DNA of 64,000 nucleotides from Aurantimonadaceae bacterium (lineage in GTDB: Bacteria; Pseudomonadota; Alphaproteobacteria; Rhizobiales; Rhizobiaceae): positions 1-64,000 of the forward strand of contig CANJKV010000006.1 in NCBI GenBank assembly GCA_947474855.1, read 5' to 3'. The translations under genes and the position numbers were made by a program. This document shows, piece after piece, positions 18,127-27,623 of the stretch; position 1 is the first letter of the stretch; each line of letters starts with the position of its first letter. Below the pieces are notes generated by a model that made no database searches, was not told where the DNA came from, and saw nothing but the letters and a program-made list of their open reading frames with translations.

Positions 18127-19362
18127 TCAGGCCGACAAGGCGGCAGGAACGGCTGCTCCACACCCGGTAGCCAGCGGAGCGGGCCTTCCCAGCAGGTACC
18201 CTTGGCCTCTCGCCACGCCGAGAAGCCTGAGCGTCCGCAGTTCGCTTTCGGTCTCGATGCCCTCTGCGACAATAAGGGCACCTGTCTCACGGGCATAGAA
18301 GATCATGGCACTAGCCAAGGCGCGTCGGGCCGCATCACCGTCGATCCCTCGGGTGAGGCTCATGTCCATCTTGATGATGTCGGGGCGTATCTGGACGATG
18401 TGCTGGAGGCCGGAATAGCCGGCTCCCGCGTCGTCGACGGCGATCCTCAGGCCGGATCGTCTCAACGGCTCGAGAGCGCGGTGGAGCGCGTCGTAATCGG
18501 CGACCTGGGCATGTTCCGTCACCTCCAGGACAAGCCGTTGAAGATGACGTGAATCGAGAACATCGTGGAGGGCGCCGCCGAGGATGGCCTCGGGCGAAGC
18601 GTTGAGCGAAAGACTCACGTCGTCGGGAAGTCGTTCGATGTAGTCGGCGGCCGTCCGAAGGGCGGCAAGCTCGAGTTCGATGCCCAGCCCGACGGCAGCC
18701 GCGTCCTCGAACCACTGGTCGGGAGACCGGTAGGGCGTCGTCCGAAAGCGGCACAGCGCCTCCATCGAGACGAGTTCCATCGCCTTCAGGTCGAAGATCG
18801 GTTGGAAAGCGATGTCGAACTCGGATTTCTCGATGATCGTCTCGACAGCCAGCCGCTTATGTCGATGCGAGGTGCTTCGCTCGATCTCGCCGTGGAGCTG
18901 CTTGGTGGCCAGGCCGGCGAATATCCTCATCACCCCGAGATCGCGCTCGTTGAGGCTCGGACTGGTCTTCGGGCTCAGACAGCAGAACATCCCGTAGGGC
19001 CGGCCATCGGGCCGATGGATCGGAATGCTGACATGCGATCCGATCGGGACCGCACTCGTGATCGGCATCGAGGCGGCCAGGGGCTCCCGTGACGTGTCCG
19101 GGATGAGCTGAGGGAGGCGGCCTTTGAGAATGTGGTTGCAGTACACGTCATCCAAGGAGTGGCTGTCGCCCACCTTGACGAGCTGCTCCAGACCGGGCGC
19201 ATCGACCCGGCGGAAGACGGAGCGGCCATCGACGAACTCGGAGAAGTAGGCGATCTCCATTCCGAGGTGCTGACGAACGGTAGCCAGAGCCTCTTGAATC
19301 ACGTCGCCGGTCTCCGTAGCCCGCTCCTGCGCGCTCGCGACAATCGTTCCGAACTCGTGCAT
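18127..19362 (-). CDS. GAF-EAL cyclic di-GMP phosphodiesterase
   Basis: This 411-residue soluble protein has an N-terminal GAF-like domain (about residues 10-155) and an EAL domain (about 165-400). The catalytic residues look intact: M-E-A-L for the EAL motif, N in L-S-L-N-A-S, E in L-E-V-T-E-H, D-D in A-V-D-D-A-G-A-G, K in I-I-K-M-D, E in A-E-G-I-E and Q in G-Q-G-Y-L. It should break down c-di-GMP to pGpG, opposing the cyclase encoded just downstream on the same strand at 15679-17835. The 290-base gap between the two holds nothing I recognise. Confidence 0.93.
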   Translation of the reverse strand: MHEFGTIVASAQERATETGDVIQEALATVRQHLGMEIAYFSEFVDGRSVFRRVDAPGLEQLVKVGDSHSLDDVYCNHILKGRLPQLIPDTSREPLAASMPITSAVPIGSHVSIPIHRPDGRPYGMFCCLSPKTSPSLNERDLGVMRIFAGLATKQLHGEIERSTSHRHKRLAVETIIEKSEFDIAFQPIFDLKAMELVSMEALCRFRTTPYRSPDQWFEDAAAVGLGIELELAALRTAADYIERLPDDVSLSLNASPEAILGGALHDVLDSRHLQRLVLEVTEHAQVADYDALHRALEPLRRSGLRIAVDDAGAGYSGLQHIVQIRPDIIKMDMSLTRGIDGDAARRALASAMIFYARETGALIVAEGIETESELRTLRLLGVARGQGYLLGRPAPLATGCGAAVPAALSA

Positions 19363-19789
19363 TCTCGGCCCCTTCAGATGACCGTGATGCTAAGGACAGT
19401 TCCTATACAACGCCTGAAGACCGAGGGGCGCTCTCCGATCTCGAACCGAGGTTTGCTGACGATGCCGTCCTGCGTGGCAGTTCGCCGAACGCGTGTCGTC
19501 ACCCTGACTCGGCTCCGACTGTCCGACGAAAGCTTACGGTCAACGGCCGGCGGGTTCGAGGACGAGGCGGAAGACAGAGCGGAAGACAGAAGAGCCCGCC
19601 GGTCGGATCCGACGGGCCGATCTGTGCTTTGAAGGTGGAACCGCTCCGTCGTGCAGTATCACGTGGTGCCGTATCGGCAGGACCCGATGTCAGGTGGCAG
19701 GCACGAAGGTGGCGCCTTCTGCCACGATACGCGGACGGCCGCGGCGGGGTGTCGAAAGCGCCGGAGCACCCCCGCGACGCGGAGTTGCG
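19363..19789. other. Intergenic region between EAL gene and alkaline phosphatase
   Basis: About 430 bases between two minus-strand genes. It contains a strong hairpin (19594-19617, listed separately) and the promoter region of the EAL gene at its left. I see no credible gene in it. Confidence 0.4.
19594..19617 (-). terminator. Possible Rho-independent terminator of the phosphatase gene
   Basis: GCCCGCCGG and CCGACGGGC pair over nine positions with one mismatch around a 6-base loop. Read on the minus strand, the hairpin is followed by CTCTTCTGTCTT, which is moderately T-rich. It is 170 bases beyond the phosphatase stop. Confidence 0.4.
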
Positions 19790-21472
19790 CTACTGGGCAG
19801 GCGTGTCCTGTCCGGTCTGCTGAGCGGGTTCCTCTTCGGCCGGGGAGGCGCCGACGGCTTCGGCATCCGTTCCGCCGGCCCCTGACGCCGGCGCTTCGTC
19901 TCCGGTGCTCGCCTCGGTTCCCGCGGCGCGTGGCAGGCCGGCCGCATGCGCCATGACGTGGTAGATGAGGTTCTGCTCCACGACGCCGTGGAAGGCGTGG
20001 GCCGACGGCCCCCAGGCGAAGACCGCCACGTCGTCACCGCCGTGGGTCTCCGAAGACAGGGGCACGAGGGATTGCTGCTTGTAGTCGATCGCCTTCGTGT
20101 CGACCCCGGTAGGGTCGGGACGCGCCACCGCTTCCGCTTCCGTGCCTTCCTGAGCATCCTCGGGCAGGGCGGGCATGATGCTTCCGGGACCGTTCGAATA
20201 GCTCAAGGTCGTGTAAGGCTTTCCGTCCTTCGCCATCGAGGTCTCGCCCTCGACGTCGACGACGAGGCCGAGCAGGTCGTTGCCGCGTCTGGGATAGCCG
20301 TTGATGTTCATGGTGTGGCTGTGGTCGGCCGTGACGACGATGAGCGTGTCCTCGCGCTCCGTCATCTCCAGCGCCTGCTTGATCGCCGCGTCGAAGGCGA
20401 CCATGTCCTCCATGGCACGGGCGGCGTTGCCGTCGTGATGCGCGTGGTCCACCCGCCCGGCCTCGACGAGCAGGACGAAACCGTCCTCGTCCTGCTGCAG
20501 ACGCGTGATGGCCTTCTGCGTCAGCTCCGCCAGCGAAGGCTCGCCGCCCTTGTCCGCCGCCCGGTCCGCCTCGTACTTCATGTGGCTGCCTTCGAAGAGG
20601 CCGAGCACCTTGGCGCCGGAGGCGAGATCGACGGCGTTGAGACCTTCCGTGTTCCAGACGAAGCGATGGTTGTTGCTCTTGCGGGTCCATTCCTCGGTGA
20701 GGTTGCGCCCGTCGCCGCGCCGGCCGGTCTTTCCCTCGTCCTCCGGATCGGCGACCGAGGCCGGCAGGAAGTAGCTGCGCCCGCCGCCGAGCGCGATCTC
20801 GAAGCCGTCGCCGAAGGGCCAGCTCACGAGCTGGTCGGCGATGTCCTTGCAGGCGCCGCCGGGTGTGCCGCCGTTGTCGGCGAGCGACTTGTCGTCTTCC
20901 CAGTCGCGATTGGGAACATGCGCGTAAGTGGCGGCCGGGGTCGCATGGGTGATGCGGGCCGTCGACACGATCCCCGTGGCAAGTCCCGCGTCCTCGGCCA
21001 TCTCGAAGATGGTCTTGACCTCGTGTCCCTGCGCGGCCGCGCAGTCGCCCACGGGAACGGTCTGATCGACGCCGATGACGTCGTTGCGGGTCTTGACCCC
21101 GGTCGTCATCGCGACGGCGGTCGGCGCCGAGTCCGCGACCTGAGCGTCGTGGGTATAGGTCTTCACGAGCGCCGAGTAGGGGAAGGTGTCCATGGCGAGG
21201 TTGTTGGACTCGCCGTCCACGCCCCGCTTCTGGCCCTCGTAGATGCGTCCGGCCGTGATGGTCGGGATGCTCATGCCGTCGGCCACGAACAGGATGACGT
21301 TCTTGGCGGGGCCGGTGATCGGCTGCGTGTTCAGGCGGCTCTGCAGGTCGCCGGCCGCTGCCTGGAAGTAGCTGTCGTTCCGCTGGGGCAGGGCGGCTTC
21401 CTGACCGTGTGCGCCAGCCGTCATCGTCAAGGTCGAAGTACCCAGCAGAAGCAGTCCCGCCATGCGGTGCAT
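19790..21472 (-). CDS. Alkaline phosphatase (PhoA superfamily), secreted
   Basis: The ATG at 21472 has a GGGAGG site and starts a signal peptide ending near A-H-G; the frame upstream is not used. The 560-residue protein has the PhoA core: metal ligand D65 (F-V-A-D-G-M), nucleophile S115 in D-S-A-P-T-A, the H-D-G-N and T-A-D-H-S-H metal ligands, and a late E-T-H-G-G-D-D. It should hydrolyse phosphomonoesters in the periplasm or outside the cell, with Zn and Mg. The last 40 residues are a low-complexity Ala/Glu/Pro/Gly tail with no family counterpart I know. A nuclease is divergently encoded, suggesting joint phosphate scavenging. Confidence 0.93.
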   Translation of the reverse strand: MHRMAGLLLLGTSTLTMTAGAHGQEAALPQRNDSYFQAAAGDLQSRLNTQPITGPAKNVILFVADGMSIPTITAGRIYEGQKRGVDGESNNLAMDTFPYSALVKTYTHDAQVADSAPTAVAMTTGVKTRNDVIGVDQTVPVGDCAAAQGHEVKTIFEMAEDAGLATGIVSTARITHATPAATYAHVPNRDWEDDKSLADNGGTPGGACKDIADQLVSWPFGDGFEIALGGGRSYFLPASVADPEDEGKTGRRGDGRNLTEEWTRKSNNHRFVWNTEGLNAVDLASGAKVLGLFEGSHMKYEADRAADKGGEPSLAELTQKAITRLQQDEDGFVLLVEAGRVDHAHHDGNAARAMEDMVAFDAAIKQALEMTEREDTLIVVTADHSHTMNINGYPRRGNDLLGLVVDVEGETSMAKDGKPYTTLSYSNGPGSIMPALPEDAQEGTEAEAVARPDPTGVDTKAIDYKQQSLVPLSSETHGGDDVAVFAWGPSAHAFHGVVEQNLIYHVMAHAAGLPRAAGTEASTGDEAPASGAGGTDAEAVGASPAEEEPAQQTGQDTPAQ

Positions 21473-21844
21473 GTCCAATCCTCCCAGAATGGATCGGGCC
21501 GGCCCTTCGGGACGACCCTGGGCCGGTCGTGCGGCTCTCGTGTCGACTTCTGATGACGTAGGATCGGCACGACTCGCGGGAACGGCAATCTTCCCCTTGC
21601 GAGATGCGGCTACGGAAAGAACGAGGCCGCCACCGACCATCTGCATCGACGGCCCGGTACTGGCATGCTGATCTCGCGGCGGAGCTTCGATATCGACTGC
21701 TTGGCGTGGCTCACGCGACGCTGCGGCCTCTGAAATCAACGACCGTACTTCGTCGGGGGTCGGCGACCGGACGTGAGGTGATCGCCGCGTCCACTACGTC
21801 AGTGCCAGGAGAGATCCGGCAACTTGTACCGAAGAGGAGAAGGC
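21473..21844. other. Divergent promoter region, phosphatase / nuclease
   Basis: This 370-base gap must carry promoters for both secreted hydrolases. I looked for CTGTCAT-type Pho boxes and found none with convincing spacing. The bases just before 21845 give a strong AGGAGAAGG ribosome site for the nuclease. Confidence 0.4.
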
Positions 21845-22672
21845 ATGCGCTTCCTACTCGCAACGCTCGGCGCACTGACACTCGGTACCTCCTCGGCATG
21901 GGCTTGGGGCGACAGCGGCCACTCCATCGCCGCGGAAGTCGCCCAGCGTCACCTCGCCGCTTCCACGTTGCAGGCGATTGCCGAGCTGATGGGCGACGAC
22001 GTCTCGCTGGCTTCGCTGTCGAGCTGGGCCGACGACGAGCGGGCACGAGACAGGACGACCACACGGTGGCACTTCGTCGACATTCCGCTCGAGGAGACCC
22101 GCTATGACGCCTCCCGTGACTGCCGAAGCATGCCGGGCGAAGGCGACTGCATCGTCGCGGCCATCGAGCGGGAACAGGCGGTCGTAGCCTGTGCCACGGC
22201 TCCGTCCGAAGACAGGCGCCGTGCTCTGAAGTTCCTCGTCCACTTCGTGGGTGATCTTCATCAACCCTTCCATGCGCTTCTGGAGGAGCGGGGCGGAAAC
22301 GGCGTTTCCGTCACGATCGTCACCAGAGAGGGTGTCAACGGCCGCGATCCGTTCAACTCGAACCTGCATTCCGCGTTCGACTCGGCCCTGATCGACAAGA
22401 CGGCCTGGTCGTGGGGCGGCTACGTCGACCGGCTGGTCGGATCCGACCTTGCAGGTCCTGGAACCGCCAACGCGGCAGGCACGGTTGTCGAGTGGGCGGA
22501 GGAGAGCCACGCGCTTGCCTCGCGCCTGTTCGAGGACGTGCCAGCCAACGGCGTTCTCGACGACACCTACCGCAGGAGCGTCCTGCCACTCCTCGACGAG
22601 CAGCTCGCAAAGGGCGGTCTGCGTCTGGCGCGTCTCCTCGACGATGCGTTCGCATCGGCGAACTGTCCGTGA
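21845..22672 (+). CDS. S1/P1-family secreted nuclease
   Basis: A 275-residue protein starting at ATG after AGGAGAAGG. The signal peptide ends S-S-A-W-A, so the mature chain starts W-G-D-S-G-H. Trp1 and the His here are zinc ligands in S1/P1 nucleases. Further ligands are visible in W-A-D-D, H-F-V-D-I, H-F-V-G-D-L-H-Q-P-F-H and N-L-H-S-A-F-D. The enzyme should degrade single-stranded nucleic acids and 3'-nucleotides with three Zn ions, releasing phosphate or nucleosides outside the inner membrane. Its position opposite a secreted alkaline phosphatase fits nucleic-acid scavenging. Confidence 0.93.
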   Translation: MRFLLATLGALTLGTSSAWAWGDSGHSIAAEVAQRHLAASTLQAIAELMGDDVSLASLSSWADDERARDRTTTRWHFVDIPLEETRYDASRDCRSMPGEGDCIVAAIEREQAVVACATAPSEDRRRALKFLVHFVGDLHQPFHALLEERGGNGVSVTIVTREGVNGRDPFNSNLHSAFDSALIDKTAWSWGGYVDRLVGSDLAGPGTANAAGTVVEWAEESHALASRLFEDVPANGVLDDTYRRSVLPLLDEQLAKGGLRLARLLDDAFASANCP

Positions 22673-22978
22673 AGACGAAGAGAGCCGCGACCCTACGAAC
22701 TGCAGATCCGGTAGGGGAACGGCTCAGGCCTGCCTTCCGATCGCCGGTGGCGACGTGCCAATCGGGGTGCTTCGGGTCCGAGGCGGAACCCGTACCTTCG
22801 AACAAGCTGGTTCCGCTCACCACTCGGTGGGTTGTCCGCGAACCCTGCAGCAGGCGAACAAAATAGGAACATCGTGATCGCCCGGTCGCTTTACGAGGAG
22901 CGGGCATCAACGCAACCTCGGATGACCGGAAGGCCGATTCGTCCGCGGGGTGCGCGTGACCGAGGAGCGTAGGGTATC
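22673..22978. other. Intergenic region before the NA37-like operon
   Basis: About 305 bases. GCGGAACC at 22783-22790 and GGTTCCGC at 22809-22816 form a perfect 8-base inverted repeat with an 18-base loop, either a hairpin or an operator. A good AGGAG site precedes the GTG start at 22979. I see no gene. Confidence 0.4.
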
Positions 22979-24007
22979 GTGAGTTTTCTGACCGACGCGG
23001 AGCGTGACGCCCTCGAGATCCGACGCATGATCTTCCATGTCGTCGGTCACGATCCCGAGGATCTCGTCCTCCTCGACGAAATCGCTCCGCCGCAGCACGC
23101 CGACTTCTTCATCGAACGCGTCAAGCACGTCCTTCGGGGCAACGTGTTCGAGTTCCGCGATGGATCCGCCACGGAGGACGTCCTGCGCGCCATCACTCTC
23201 GATCCTCTAGGATTTGCGGACGGGACGCGCACGCTCGCGACCGCCTTCCAGTCGCGGCACGTCCGGGCGACGAGCACCGGCGTGTTCTTCGTGTTCGAAC
23301 TCTCCGTAGGCGGCGACGACGCGATCTTCGCCCTGATCAAGTACGATCACGACGACGTCGTACGCTATATGCTGCGCGGCGACGACGTCCCCGAGGTTCC
23401 TCGTCTGGAGCGGTTCCGCGAAAGTTTCGTGCGCAAGCCCGAAGCCATGCAGAAGATCGCCTTGGTCCGTCTGACCGAAGGTGGAGGCGGTCGGCTGATC
23501 GTCCATGACAGGAGCCGGAGAACGCACATCTCCGACTACTTCGAGAGCTTCCTCCATGTCAGACGAGTGAACGACGCGGCCGGCCTGAGCGGCAAGCTCG
23601 TCGATGCCCTGAAGAGGACGTTCAAGGCTCACCGCGAGGAACTCTCGCCGGAGTTCCGGCGGGGCGGTGTCGAGCGGATCTACGAGGTCCTGAACCAGGA
23701 GGGTCGGTCCTTCGATCCGGAAGACTGCCAGCCGCTCGTCGCCGCCGTCTTCGGGGACGTCGCACCCGACTCCGCCGTGCACCGGACGCTGGCGAACAAC
23801 CTGAAGAAGCTCGGTGTCGCGGGAGAGGCCTTCGATCTCGATCTGGCAAGCGTCCAGAGGCCCCGTCGTCGACGCCTGGAAACCGAAGAAGGGACCCAGG
23901 TCACCTACCATGAAGATTTCAGGCCGACGATCAGCGACCGTCCCGACGGCAGGAAGCAGATCGTGATCGTCACCAGTCGGATCACGCAGGACGATGTGGA
24001 AGCCTGA
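22979..24007 (+). CDS. NA37/YejK-like nucleoid-associated protein (tentative)
   Basis: A 342-residue soluble protein starting at GTG with AGGAG upstream. The order of features recalls the 37-kDa nucleoid-associated family (NdpA/YejK): an early L-V-L-L-D-E-I segment, a strand pair ending in F-A-L-I-K-Y-D, then I-A-L-V-R-L, the D-Y-F-E-S-F-L helix (compare D-F-F-M-D-F-L in YejK), and a C-terminal strand pair after H-E-D-F-R. The match is from memory and partial. The stop lies 14 bases inside the next gene, so the two are translated together. A DNA-bound protein paired with a membrane protein is unlike housekeeping YejK and suggests a dedicated two-gene system. Confidence 0.5.
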   Translation: MSFLTDAERDALEIRRMIFHVVGHDPEDLVLLDEIAPPQHADFFIERVKHVLRGNVFEFRDGSATEDVLRAITLDPLGFADGTRTLATAFQSRHVRATSTGVFFVFELSVGGDDAIFALIKYDHDDVVRYMLRGDDVPEVPRLERFRESFVRKPEAMQKIALVRLTEGGGGRLIVHDRSRRTHISDYFESFLHVRRVNDAAGLSGKLVDALKRTFKAHREELSPEFRRGGVERIYEVLNQEGRSFDPEDCQPLVAAVFGDVAPDSAVHRTLANNLKKLGVAGEAFDLDLASVQRPRRRRLETEEGTQVTYHEDFRPTISDRPDGRKQIVIVTSRITQDDVEA

Positions 24008-25454
24008 GCGGATAACCAGGGCCGTCGAGTCTTGCAGGCCGGCGGAAGGCTTCAGCGTGTCGGAGGATCCCGGACGCCTGGTGGTCGTCGGGGTAGCGGC
24101 GGACCCCTGCCTGCAGGCTTGGCAGGAAGCGAGCGACGGTGCCCCGGAGTGGCTTTCCCTCCGCTTCGTGGACGACATCGGCGACGACGTCGTTCCCGGC
24201 GACGTCGTGCACGGTGAAAGGTTCAAGGTCTTCGCCACCTTCGCCTGTCCGGTGAGCACACCACACTTCTTCACGGCGGAGGGATGGTCCTCGTTGCTCA
24301 CCGACGACGAGGCGATGGCGCGAGCGACCGGTGTCCGCCTCGCGTTCGTGGCAGGCGGCTTCGAAACTTTGGCTTTCTCCGTTCTTCCATGGTCGGAGGA
24401 CGTGACGGCGGTGCCTGCGGCCGACCCGGGTGACGCCGGGAAGCCGCGCAGCCAGGTTCGCAGCCAAGCGGCGGATCTCATGGCGCCCGCGAAGATCGAG
24501 GCTTGGATCCTGGATGGTCCGGACCCGGTGGGCAATCAGGCCGCCGATCTCTGGAAGGAACGGTCATGCGAGGCCGTCGCCAGGTCGCTGCCGAACGAAC
24601 TTTATCGGGAAGGCGGCGAGGCGAAGGCGCGCCTGGTCGGGCAGCCGCCGCGAAGCCTCGATCTCGGTCGCTCGCCGGGCGGCGAGCCGCTCTTCAGGCT
24701 TCTTCAGGACGCGGGACGATGGATCTACGTCGAGGGACGCGACGTCGAGGTCCGGCATACGTTCCTGTCGTCCGAGTTGGCCCGCGAATGGCGCGGCGAC
24801 ACCTCGTTCATGGATGGATTGGAAACTCGGCTGGCGCCGTCGCTCGACTCCGCCAGGCTCCTGTACAAGGCTCACCTGAGGACCGGCAGCAAGGATACGC
24901 TCAAGTCCCTCTCGGATCTCCGGAAGGCACTGGGCGACGATGTCCAGAAGCTGCTCCAGCAGGCCAAGGACCTTTCGGCCTCCGTCTGGCGCGACGTCGC
25001 CGTCGCCATAGGAGTCATGGCCTTCCGCTTCGCTTTGGACGCGACGAAGGCCTCGACGATGACCGTCGAACTCCTCCTGATCTACGCGGCTGTCGCATCC
25101 TACGTCGTGATCTCCTTCGTCATGTCCGTCACAACGAACCGGGCGTTCCTGAGGATCGTGGACGCGTCCACCCGGACGTGGCGCACGAAGCTCTACGGCT
25201 TCCTCGACGACGACGATTACCGATCCTTGGCCGAACACCCGCTTCGGGAGGCCGTCGGAGCCTACCGGCGGACGGAACGGCGTGCCGCTTGGATCGTCGT
25301 CATGGTTCTCGTGTGCCTCGGCACGGGGGCCGCCGCCGAGGTAGGGTGGATTAGCTGGAGCGGAGCGGGTCGGGCGGCCTGCGGTCTCCGCTCGTTTCTG
25401 GAAGATGCCGTGGTCGGATCCTGGAACTGGCTGCAGGCTCGCTTCGGTGGTTGA
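23994..25454 (+). CDS. Unknown protein with C-terminal membrane region, partner of NA37-like protein
   Basis: This 486-residue protein overlaps the NA37-like gene by 14 bases. Residues 1 to about 330 are soluble and unrecognised, with short strands such as L-V-V-V-G-V-A and W-L-S-L-R-F-V, and a W-I-Y-V-E-G-R segment near 245. The C-terminal third has hydrophobic stretches at about 340-360, 365-390 and 430-455, a charged stretch (F-L-D-D-D-D-Y) between the last two, and a short tail. No signal peptide is present, so the large N-terminal part is probably cytoplasmic. A cytoplasmic sensor or nuclease-like domain tied to the membrane is a layout seen in many antiviral effectors, but no catalytic motif is visible. 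Confidence 0.6.
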   Translation: MWKPERITRAVESCRPAEGFSVSEDPGRLVVVGVAADPCLQAWQEASDGAPEWLSLRFVDDIGDDVVPGDVVHGERFKVFATFACPVSTPHFFTAEGWSSLLTDDEAMARATGVRLAFVAGGFETLAFSVLPWSEDVTAVPAADPGDAGKPRSQVRSQAADLMAPAKIEAWILDGPDPVGNQAADLWKERSCEAVARSLPNELYREGGEAKARLVGQPPRSLDLGRSPGGEPLFRLLQDAGRWIYVEGRDVEVRHTFLSSELAREWRGDTSFMDGLETRLAPSLDSARLLYKAHLRTGSKDTLKSLSDLRKALGDDVQKLLQQAKDLSASVWRDVAVAIGVMAFRFALDATKASTMTVELLLIYAAVASYVVISFVMSVTTNRAFLRIVDASTRTWRTKLYGFLDDDDYRSLAEHPLREAVGAYRRTERRAAWIVVMVLVCLGTGAAAEVGWISWSGAGRAACGLRSFLEDAVVGSWNWLQARFGG

Positions 25455-25507
25455 ACTCTGATGCGGGTGCCGTGGGCCGGCTTGCGCGCTGTCCGGGTGG
25501 CGGATCG

Positions 25508-26866
25508 TCAGTGGGAAGCTGCCCCCAAGACGAAATCGAACAGCAACTTGACGTTCAGGAGCGCGATCGTGACCGCGATCACCAGCGCGAGGGCCGACAG
25601 CCAGCGCGGTGCGACGAGGGCGCCCATCTTCGATCGGCTCATGGTGAACATGACCAGCGGGAACACGGCGAAGGAAAGCTGCAGGCTGAGGACCACCTGC
25701 GTCAGAACCAGGAGCTGCGCGGTGCCGGAGTCGCCGAACCAGATCGTGACGGAAGCCGCCGGGACGATGGCGATGATCCGCGTGATCAGGCGCCGGAGCC
25801 ACGGCGCGAGCCTGATCTCGAGGAAACCCTCCATGACGATCTGCCCGGCCATGGTGGCCGTGACGGTCGAATTGATGCCGCAGCAGAGCAGTGCCACGCC
25901 GAACAGGGTCGGGGCGATGGCAGCGCCGAGGATCGGCGACAGGAGGCTGTGCGCCTCGCCGAGTTCGGCGATCTCCACACGTCCGGTGGTGTGGAAGGCT
26001 CCCGCCGCCAGGATCAGGATCGAGGCGTTGACGAGGAGAGCGAAGCAGAGCGCCACGGTCGAGTCGAGGGTCGCGAAGCGGAGCGCCTCTCGCTTTTCGG
26101 GGAGGGACGTCCCGTAGTTGCGGGTCTGCACGATGCCGGAGTGGAGGTAGAGGTTGTGGGGCATCACCGTCGCGCCGAGGATGCCGAGGGCCAGATACAG
26201 CATGTCGGGATTGGTGACGATCTGCGTGGTGGGAGCGAAGCCGGCGATCACGGCTCCCCACTCCGGATCGACCATGGCGATCTGCACCGCGAAGCACACC
26301 GCGATCACGCCGAGAAGGGTCACGATCAACGCTTCGACCCAGCGGAAGCCGAGCCTCTGCAGCCAGAGGATCAGGAAGACGTCGACCGCCGTCACGAGGA
26401 CGCCGATCTCGAGGGGGATCCCGAACAGGAGGTTCAGGCCGATCGCCGTGCCGATGACCTCGGCGATGTCGGTGGCGATGATGGCGATCTCCGCCAGGAA
26501 CCAGAGCGGTAGGGCGACATACGAAGGATAGGCGTCGCGGCAGGCCTGGGCGAGGTCGCGCCCGCTGGCGATGGCGAGGCGCGCACAGAGCGATTGCAGG
26601 ACGATCGCCATGATGTTCGAGAGCAGCGCGACGAAGAGCAGCGTGTAGCCGAACGCCGAGCCGCCGGCGATCGAGGTCGCCCAGTTGCCGGGATCCATGT
26701 AGCCGACGGCGACGAGGTAGCCCGGGCCGAGGAACGCCGCGGCCTTGCGCCATGGCGGCCCTGAGCGCCTCACGTCGACCGTACGGTGCACGTCCAGGAG
26801 AGAGCCGTCGCCCCGATCACGGCGCCAACCGCCTTCGTCAGATTGGAATCCCGCTTCCGCCGTCAT
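25508..26866 (-). CDS. mntH: NRAMP-family Mn(II)/H+ symporter
   Basis: The ATG at 26866 starts a 452-residue protein; an open stretch further upstream overlaps the regulator and is ignored. About eleven membrane helices are evident. The helix-1 motif D-P-G-N (G-Y-M-D-P-G-N-W) and the helix-6 motif M-P-H ([11 protein letters not shown]) contain the metal-binding residues of NRAMP transporters. It imports Mn(II), possibly Fe(II), driven by protons. A MntR-type repressor is encoded divergently 78 bases away with a palindrome in between, so manganese-dependent repression is very likely. Confidence 0.95.
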   Translation of the reverse strand: MTAEAGFQSDEGGWRRDRGDGSLLDVHRTVDVRRSGPPWRKAAAFLGPGYLVAVGYMDPGNWATSIAGGSAFGYTLLFVALLSNIMAIVLQSLCARLAIASGRDLAQACRDAYPSYVALPLWFLAEIAIIATDIAEVIGTAIGLNLLFGIPLEIGVLVTAVDVFLILWLQRLGFRWVEALIVTLLGVIAVCFAVQIAMVDPEWGAVIAGFAPTTQIVTNPDMLYLALGILGATVMPHNLYLHSGIVQTRNYGTSLPEKREALRFATLDSTVALCFALLVNASILILAAGAFHTTGRVEIAELGEAHSLLSPILGAAIAPTLFGVALLCCGINSTVTATMAGQIVMEGFLEIRLAPWLRRLITRIIAIVPAASVTIWFGDSGTAQLLVLTQVVLSLQLSFAVFPLVMFTMSRSKMGALVAPRWLSALALVIAVTIALLNVKLLFDFVLGAASH

Positions 26867-26913
26867 GACGACCCCCGATGTGAGATGACGAAGGATTGCT
26901 CTCGGCCGCCGGT

Positions 26914-26929
26914 TTTGTCCAGAGACAAA
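26914..26929. promoter_or_regulatory. Palindromic operator between mntH and mntR
   Basis: TTTGTC-CAGA-GACAAA is a perfect 6+4+6 inverted repeat. It lies 15 bases before the mntR start and 47 bases before the mntH start. Position and symmetry suggest a MntR site controlling both genes. Confidence 0.6.
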
Positions 26930-26943
26930 CTTTGACGTAGAGG

Positions 26944-27435
26944 GTGATCCGATACATCCTCGAACAGGTCGGTCAGGAGGTCGGATTGACGGGAAGACGG
27001 GACGGCGAAGCGTCGATCGAAGCCGCGGCGGAGCGTTTCGCCCGCGTACGTGAAGCCAACAGGTCGGAGGTTGCGGAGGATTACGTCGAGATGATCGACG
27101 ACCTCGTGGCGCAGCACGGCGAGGCCAGGTCGGCGGACCTCGCCGAACGTTTCGGCGTCTCGCCGGCGACCGTTGCGCGCACGATTCAGCGTCTCGCACG
27201 AGCAGGTCTGGTGGAAAGCCGCCCCTACCGTTCGATCTTCCTGACGCCAGAGGGCAAGCGGCTGGCGACGACCATCCGCCAGCGTCATCAGGTGGTTCTC
27301 GACTTCCTGCTGGCCATCGGCGTCGATCCCGCGGCTGCGGAGGCCGACGCGGAGGGAATCGAGCATCATGTCGGCGAGGGGACGCTGGAGGCGTTCCGCC
27401 GATTTCTCGACGCGTCCGGAAGAAGGGGCGTCTGA
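26944..27435 (+). CDS. mntR: DtxR/MntR-type manganese-dependent repressor
   Basis: A 163-residue protein starting at GTG. Residues 35-95 form the winged helix with [14 protein letters not shown]; the layout follows E. coli MntR closely (E-D-Y-V-E-x-I near the start, [14 protein letters not shown]). The metal ligands expected in this family (Asp/Glu in the first helix, His of R-H-Q, Glu and His of E-G-I-E-H-H) are present. There is no SH3-like third domain. It should bind Mn(II) and repress mntH. Divergent position and the shared palindrome support this. Confidence 0.93.
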   Translation: MIRYILEQVGQEVGLTGRRDGEASIEAAAERFARVREANRSEVAEDYVEMIDDLVAQHGEARSADLAERFGVSPATVARTIQRLARAGLVESRPYRSIFLTPEGKRLATTIRQRHQVVLDFLLAIGVDPAAAEADAEGIEHHVGEGTLEAFRRFLDASGRRGV

Positions 27436-27623
27436 ACCAAGATGGCCATTCCGCGTCGACAGGACCGATGTCCGGCCGCCCCTTCAGCCTCTCCGCCCGT
27501 GTCCATCTCCCGAAATCGTGACGCATGGAGAGCCGTCTCGGGGTGGATGATCCCGGTTTTCCCTTGCTCCTCCAGCCGCTCGAGCATGTATCGCTCCGTC
27601 AGTGACCGGCCGGAGGATTCGTC

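Noticed and set aside
21473-21844. Pho box before alkaline phosphatase
   Set aside because: No pair of CTGTCAT-like heptamers with an 11-base period was found.
22979-25454. Kiwa (KwaA-KwaB) antiviral system
   Set aside because: Gene order and sizes differ: KwaA is a small four-helix protein, whereas here the membrane protein is 486 residues with a large soluble domain, and the soluble protein looks NA37-like rather than DUF4868.
26867-27526. N-terminal extension of the mntH frame
   Set aside because: It runs antisense through mntR and has poor composition; NRAMP proteins begin close to the chosen ATG.
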